DNA of 64,000 nt from Dactylonectria macrodidyma (Eukaryota; Ascomycota; Sordariomycetes; Hypocreales; Nectriaceae), in assembly GCA_020744425.1 (NCBI GenBank), contig JAGMUV010000010.1, positions 558,001-622,000 on the forward strand, read 5' to 3'. Position 1 is the first letter of the stretch. Each line of letters opens with the position of its first letter. Under the pieces are notes generated by a model. That model was not told where the DNA came from, did no database searches, and was given only the letters and a program-made list of their open reading frames with translations. The translations under genes were made by a program, and so were the position numbers. Shown piece after piece: positions 58,080 to 64,000 of the stretch.

Positions 58080-58516
58080 TATAATAGTTATATTCTTAGG
58101 CTAGGTTATATAAAGTATAAAGTAGTTTAAAAAGAGTTCTTAAGAAATAGACTAAGGTCTATATTAATAGAATAATTAGGTTATACTTACTAAATAGTAA
58201 TTATAGTATTATATTAAGTAATAATTAATATATAATAATATATAGTAATTAGAATAGATTAAAGTAATTAAGTTATATTAATAGTTAAAGAGCTAATATT
58301 CTAATAATAGTTAATTCCTTAGGTTTATATACTATATAGTATAAAGTATAATTACTTATATTATAAAAGCGATTATAGTAATTATAGAAGTAATTATAGT
58401 AATTATAAAAGTAATTATAATAATTATTCTATAGTTTATAGTAATTATTTATAATTAGTAAGAAATTTGTAAGGGCTATATAATACTAGGCATTCATAGT
58501 TATACAGATTATAATA
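58080..58516 (-). repeat. 5' LTR of gypsy copy A
   Basis: 437 bp, followed by the right CTAAT target copy at 58517-58521. It is more heavily mutated than its partner at 50372-50808. Confidence 0.9.
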
Positions 58517-58521
58517 CTAAT

Positions 58522-59300
58522 TATAAATAATTATTACGAACTATAGAGCAATTACTATAATCACTCTTATAATTACTATAATCACTTTTATAATTATTAT
58601 AATTGCTTTTATAATATAGGTAATTATATTTTATACTATATAGTATATAAACCTAAAGAACTAGCTATTATTAGAATACTAGCTCTTTAGCTATTAATAT
58701 AACTTAATTACTTTAATTTATTCTAATTATTATATATTATTATATATTAACTATTACTTAATATAATACTATGCTTATTATTGTATTAGGCAGGGGGATA
58801 AGAGGGACACTACTACCTGAAGTGACGGATGCTATAGAGTAGGCAGGATGCGTAGTAGAGCGAGAGTGGATAAGACTCATAAAATAAAACAGACAAAAGA
58901 AGGCCAGAGCTACAATCGAGCAGCTGGCTAAGAAATGAATCAGATATTCCAGTTAATTAAATAAATATCATTATAATGATATTAAAAACAATTCAATAAC
59001 TCAAAAATAAAGGTAGGCAAGAACATAATTGATTGCTATCTGTATCTGAGTTATCTCTGCCTTTTATCTCAGACTAACTTCCGTTATCCTTATCAATAGC
59101 TTTATTAAAACCAGCACTTAAATTAGTTAGCTAATTAAAATGTCCAGGCCATTCTAGCTAGTGGGCCCTCAGCCCTAACACACTATTTAGTAAGTATGAC
59201 CTAACTATTTTATTAATATAAACCTTAGTCTATTCTTTAAGAACCCTTTCTAAGCTACTCTATACTCTATATAGCCTAGCCTAAGAATATAATTATTATA
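58522..59300 (+). repeat. Remainder of the 5' LTR of gypsy copy B, itself interrupted
   Basis: LTR sequence occupies 58522-58781 and 59187-59300, with a 401-bp insert plus a 4-bp duplication between. Added to 50309-50371 this gives 63 + 260 + 114 = 437 bp, exactly the LTR length of copy A. That supports the reading of two separate insertions in one LTR. Confidence 0.87.
58782..59182 (-). mobile_element. 401-bp insert, probable solo LTR of another retrotransposon
   Basis: It starts TGTATTAGGC and ends GCCCTAACACA, so its termini form TG..CA with a 9-bp imperfect inverted repeat. It is flanked by a 4-bp duplication of CTAC, seen as TTAT (58778-58781) and CTAT (59183-59186) after C-to-T changes. 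It codes for nothing. In contrast to the surrounding DNA its base composition is ordinary. Orientation is by the usual TGTGTTAGGG start and is tentative. A short non-autonomous DNA element is the alternative. Confidence 0.65.
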
Positions 59301-62300
59301 TATTAATAGCTCTTATTTAAATAGTTACTTTATATACTAAATAATATCTAATGAATTATAATAGTACTTACTATACTTTTTAATAGTATACTCTTATTTA
59401 AAAGAAAGGCCTCTATGCTCCCTAAGGATAGAAATAGTAATAAATATATAAAAGCTTCTAATAATAAATATAAAGAAGAATTTAGAAAACTCTATATAAA
59501 GAATAAGTAACTCTTTATAGGACTTACTAAGCTCTTAGCTCTAGAAATGCATACTAATACTATATAAAAAGAAGAGTAATACTAAAATAAAAAGCGCTTT
59601 AAATAGTTATATATATAATTTCAGGCCTTATTAAATAATCTTATTATAAATATAATTATTATAATTATAAAGTAAAAGATTATTAAATTTACTATTAAAC
59701 TAATTTAAATTAAGAATAATTAAAAATAATAAGTAGTTTAATTTATAGAATATAAATAACTTATTATAATAATATATATTTATAATATTAGAGAAATAAT
59801 TAAATTTAAATAGTTATTAAAGTTTAATAAAAACCTTAAAAAGCTATAAAAATACCTTATTAATCTTAAGTCTTATTATATATATTACTTATTACTATTT
59901 ATAAGTAATTTACTTAAAATATAATATATTATAAAAAGACTTAAAAGTAAAGTAGCTTAGAATTATAAGTTAATTTTAAAAGACTTTATAACCTAAGCCT
60001 TAAATTAATAAAAACTTAAGATAATTATAATATTTAATAGTTTTAATAAATATAAATAATTACTAATTAATAATTATAATAAATAGAATAAAAAATATAA
60101 TATATTTAATACTATTAAAAAACTTAAATAAATAAAAGTAGTATTTAAATACTTTTTAAAATTCTAATATATTATAATAAAACTTAATTAATTAAATAAA
60201 AACCTTATTAATAAGTTTTATTAAAACCTAAAGAATAATATTAAGAATAAACTTATTAAAAATATAGACTTATTTATAGACTTTACTTAATATACTAAAC
60301 TTACTATTATAATTAATAACTAACTATTTAAATAATAAATAGAAAAATAAAATATTAATAATAATAATAATAATAATTAGAAAAGAAAGAATTATATTAA
60401 TTAAAAGAAATTATAAACTTTTAATATTTCTTATAGTATTATAATAAAACTTATAGAACTTAAAGTAATATAATAATAATCTTAATAAAAAAAGAAAATA
60501 TTTAATTACTATAATTATAATAAATTAGAATACTTTTTATATAATTATAAAAAACTTAAGAAAGAAAAGAAACTATTTAAGCCTATTATTATACTTACTT
60601 ATAGTATTAATTTAGTTAAGAAAGGAAATAACCTTCTTACTTAGTCTATTAATATAATCTAAAGTAATTATAATAAATAATTTTATAGAGTCTAGAAAGC
60701 ATTAGATTAAATAAAAGAATTAAAATATAAAGATATTTCTTAAGAAAGACTAATTAATAAAACTAGACTTAAGACTAAATAATTATAAGAAGTTAATTAT
60801 AAAAAGAAGTATAATAAATAGAATTAAAAAATAAAAAGAGAAAAAGACAATCCTAAAGTATATAAATAATAGTTATAAATAAAATAAGAAGTAGTATATT
60901 AATATAAAATAAAAAAGAAAAAGGAATAAGAAGAAAGGACTTAAGAAGTAATAATTAAAAAATAAAAACTAATCTCTATAGGTTAAGTCCTTAGTTATCT
61001 AACTATTATACTTTAATTTAATAAAGTATATACTATTACTATAGTCTAATAGCTTAGGAAAAACCTAATATAAATAGAAGATTTTAATAATTATAAAATC
61101 CTAAATTAATAACTTAATTATATATAGACTAATAGAAATTAGTTATAAAGATAGATTATTATATTAGATAGTAGTATAATATATAGCTATATTATATAAT
61201 AACTTACTTTTTAATTATAGATTAATATAAAATAAGATATATATTAAGTTAAAAAGGCTAAATATAATATTAAGAATAAGGATATTCTTATACTAATAAA
61301 TAAGTACTTAAAATTAGATAATGAATTCTAAGTATTACTTTAGAAGAATAAGATATATTAATATATATAATAGAAGATATTTAAATTAAATAATTTACTA
61401 AAGAATAATAAGATCTTATAAAAGAAGCAGATATTTATATCTAAGCCTTATATTAATAGAGTAAAATAAACCTATAAAATTTAAAAGAATGAAAATTATA
61501 AAAAGATAAACTTTATATATATTAAATATATTAAAAATATAATGAAATCTTATAAGTATTATATATATATTATAAATATATTATATACTTTAGAAATAAG
61601 TTATAATAAGACTATTTCTTAATTTAAATAAATAGATAATTTATTATAATTCTATATAAGAAAGAAAATATAAAAGACTATTATATATAGAAATAGTATA
61701 AATACCTTAGTATTATTTAATTAATAAAGTATAATATAGATTATTTAACTAATTATTAAAAGCTTAATATAAAACTTATTAATTATTAATAACCTAAGTA
61801 TTAAATATATATATATAATAAGGTTAATATATAATATAAATATAATTAAAGATAGATATTCTAACCTTTATAAAATAGAATAATAAAGAGTATAAAAAAC
61901 TCTTAATACTATTTATAATAAAGTAATAAATAAGTATAAAGCTAGAAAAAGTAAAACCCTTTAAAATAAGAGCTCTATATATAATTAAAAGTATATAAAT
62001 AATAAACTAATACTTAGAAATATAAGTATAAATTAAAAAAAACTAATTACTTACTTTAATAAATAATAATATAAAATTTAATTATATTTACTTTATAATA
62101 ATAAATATATTAAAACTCTTATAAAAAGATAAGATATATTTATATAAAGTATAGAATCTTAAAGAGTCCTCTTTTAATTATAATAATAAAAGAATAACTA
62201 AAGAGCTTAATTATCTTAAGGTTTTTATAAAAGATAAAATAAAAGAATCTTATTTAATATAATACTTATTATAAACTATACTTTAATCTTAAAGTACTTA

Positions 62301-64000
62301 TAATTAAAATGAATTAATTTAATAATAAACTAAAAGACTAGCTAAGTAAACTTTAATAATATTAATAATTACTTTTCTTAAGAATTAGATTTAAATAATA
62401 ATATAAGATCTTAAACTTTAATTAATAATAGTATTAGTAAAGTATTAGTAAAAGAAATAATAGAAACTTTCTTACTTTAAAATATAAAATATAAATACTA
62501 TAAAGCCTAAAATAGTAAGATATACTATACTATTACCTTTATATAAAGCTAATTAATAAAGCTTAATAAAGATCTTATAAAAATAAAGAAATAATAAAAA
62601 GTAAATAAAAGGTTAAAAAATATACTATTTATTTATTATATTTATAAAAAACTATTTACTAAAGAATTAGAAATAGGCTTATTTAAATATAATAAATAAG
62701 ATTATAAAATAGTATTAAAAAATAGAATTTTACTTAAGTTTTTTAAACTTTATAACTTTAATAATATATAGCTATAAATACTAAAAGAATACTTTAAAAA
62801 TATATTAAAAAAGGGATATATTAAAATCTTAAAATCCTCTATAGAATACTTAGTTATATTTATTTTAAAAAAGAATAAAAAACTCTAATTAATTATAAAC
62901 TACTAATAGTTAAATAATATTATATTAAAAGACTAAATATTACTATTCTTAATTACTAAACTAAAGGACTGCTTTTATAGTAAAAAGTAGTTTATAATAC
63001 TTAATTTAAAAAATATTTATAACTTAGTCTATATAAAGCTTAAAAATAAATAGAAGATTATATTTAAAACTAAATTTAGACTATTTAAATATTTAATAAT
63101 ACCCTTTAGACTTATAAATATACTAATAATATTCTAATGAATAATTATTAATATTCTAAAAGAATACTTTAATATCTTTATTATATATTACTTTAATAAT
63201 ATTTTAATCTTCTTAAAAATAGAAAAAGAATATATAAAGTATATATATATAATCCTATAGAAATTATAAGATATAAAACTACTTATAGAACTAATAAAAA
63301 GTAAATTCTATATATAAGAAGTAGACTTTCTTAAATATACTATCTAATTAAATAAGATCTAAATAAATAAAAAGAAAATTAAAGCTATTAAGGATTAGCT
63401 AAGACTGAATAAAAGTATTAAAAAAGTATAGAGCTTTTTAAGATTTACTAATTATTATTAAAGGTTTATTTATAGATTTAATAAAATTATAAAATCCTTA
63501 ATAGAACTTATAAAGAAAGATATAAACTTTAGATAGAATATAAAGGCTTAAAAAGCCTTTAATAACTTAAAATAAGCTATTTTTAGTAAATCTATTTTAA
63601 TAACCTTTAACTTAAGATAATTAATTAAATTAAAAACTAATGCTTTTAATTTCGCTTTAAAAGCTTAAATTAAATAATAGAATAATAAAAGAAATCTATA
63701 CTTAATTACATTTTACTTATATATACTAAAAGGAGCTAAACTTAATTACTCTATTTATAATAAAGAATTCTTAATAATAATTAATTCCTTTAAAGAATTC
63801 TAATATTACTTCTTAAGAAGTAAATATTAAGTTATAATCTATATAAACTATAAGAATATCTTATACTTTACTATTATATAAGAACTTAGTAAAAGATAAC
63901 TTTACTATATAGAATACTTATTAGAATTTAACTATATTATTATTTATAAAAAAGGCTTAAAAAATAGGTAAATTAATATAATAAGTTAATAACCTGACTT

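Larger units (their letters stand above)
50372..58516 (-). mobile_element. Ty3/gypsy LTR retrotransposon copy A, complete but RIP-destroyed
   Basis: An 8,145-bp element with two 437-bp LTRs (50372-50808 and 58080-58516) and a perfect CTAAT duplication (50367-50371, 58517-58521). LTR termini are TG..CA once C-to-T and G-to-A changes are allowed for. The coding strand is minus. The same gene order as copy B is recognisable, with the RT active-site codons at about 54182-54193 reading YFNN in place of YxDD. GC content is extremely low and stops fill every frame, so nothing can be translated. It sits in opposite orientation inside the 5' LTR of copy B. Confidence 0.9.
58522..64000 (+). mobile_element. 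Ty3/gypsy LTR retrotransposon copy B, RIP-destroyed, running off the window
   Basis: The continuation of the element that starts at 50309. The internal region begins at 59301. Decayed but recognisable parts on the plus strand come in gag-pol order. There is a zinc-knuckle at 60507-60548 in which all three Cys and the His have become Tyr codons with the CX2CX4HX4C spacing intact. The reverse transcriptase active site is at 63189-63200 (YFNN for YxDD). The RT/RNase H junction is at about 63430-63470 (GFTNYYRRFI-like), and RNase H is at about 63630-63900 (TNAFNFALKA; NYKNILYFT). Every change fits C-to-T or G-to-A. The 3' end and second LTR lie outside. Confidence 0.87.

Noticed and set aside
58517..59300. 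A truncated inverted LTR created by recombination at the palindrome centre
   Set aside because: The missing end of this LTR is present at 50309-50371 with a shared CTAAT, so insertion of copy A explains the layout better.
50372..64000. Mitochondrial DNA insertion as an explanation for the extreme AT content
   Set aside because: LTRs, target duplications and pol motifs with directional C-to-T change explain it as RIP-mutated retrotransposons.

Overview
The window looks like nuclear DNA of a filamentous ascomycete, most likely a Fusarium-like member of the Hypocreales (inferred). Genes are split by short introns of about 45-90 bp with GT..AG ends. Repeats carry C-to-T and G-to-A decay on both strands that resembles repeat-induced point mutation (RIP). 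The secreted trypsin, the NLR-type protein and the Zn2Cys6 factor are types common in such fungi. No bacterial, viral or organellar signals were seen.

Layout. 1-1996: 5' part of a PDR-type ABC transporter running off the left edge. 2-10 kb: a decayed zone with a foldback repeat, a broken FAD-linked oxidase, a dead hAT transposase, one intact zinc-type dehydrogenase, a 9-bp minisatellite and a broken NmrA-like gene. 10-22 kb: a bZIP factor with a problematic start, a PNP-NACHT-ankyrin NLR gene with one frameshift, a trypsin and a BTB protein. 23-50 kb: a proline-metabolism cluster. 50.3-64 kb: an extremely AT-rich island of nested LTR retrotransposons.

The cluster is the main result. In order it holds: cupin protein (+), amino-acid permease (-), Baeyer-Villiger-type monooxygenase (-), P5C reductase copy 1 (+, nonsense codon), a decayed MULE transposon, Zn2Cys6 transcription factor (+), short-chain dehydrogenase (-), proline dehydrogenase (+), P5C dehydrogenase (+), P5C reductase copy 2 (+), an intact pogo-type transposon, and the 5' part of an ornithine cyclodeaminase/mu-crystallin-like gene (+). 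The core (Zn-cluster factor, ornithine-cyclodeaminase-like protein, proline oxidase, permease, P5C dehydrogenase) has the same parts list as the Aspergillus nidulans prn cluster. Two P5C reductases, a monooxygenase, a cupin and a dehydrogenase are added. Five intergenic regions of this block carry a spaced palindrome, CGG-N9-CCG, twelve times by eye. This suggests co-regulation by one Zn2Cys6 protein, perhaps the one encoded in the cluster.

The right-hand island can be read as a nest. A pogo-like transposase remnant is interrupted by Ty3/gypsy copy B (+ strand). Copy B's 5' LTR is interrupted by the complete copy A (- strand, 437-bp LTRs, CTAAT duplication) and again by a 401-bp un-mutated element that looks like a solo LTR. 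The nest begins just after the first exon block of the ornithine-cyclodeaminase-like gene, so transposons appear to have broken the end of the cluster.
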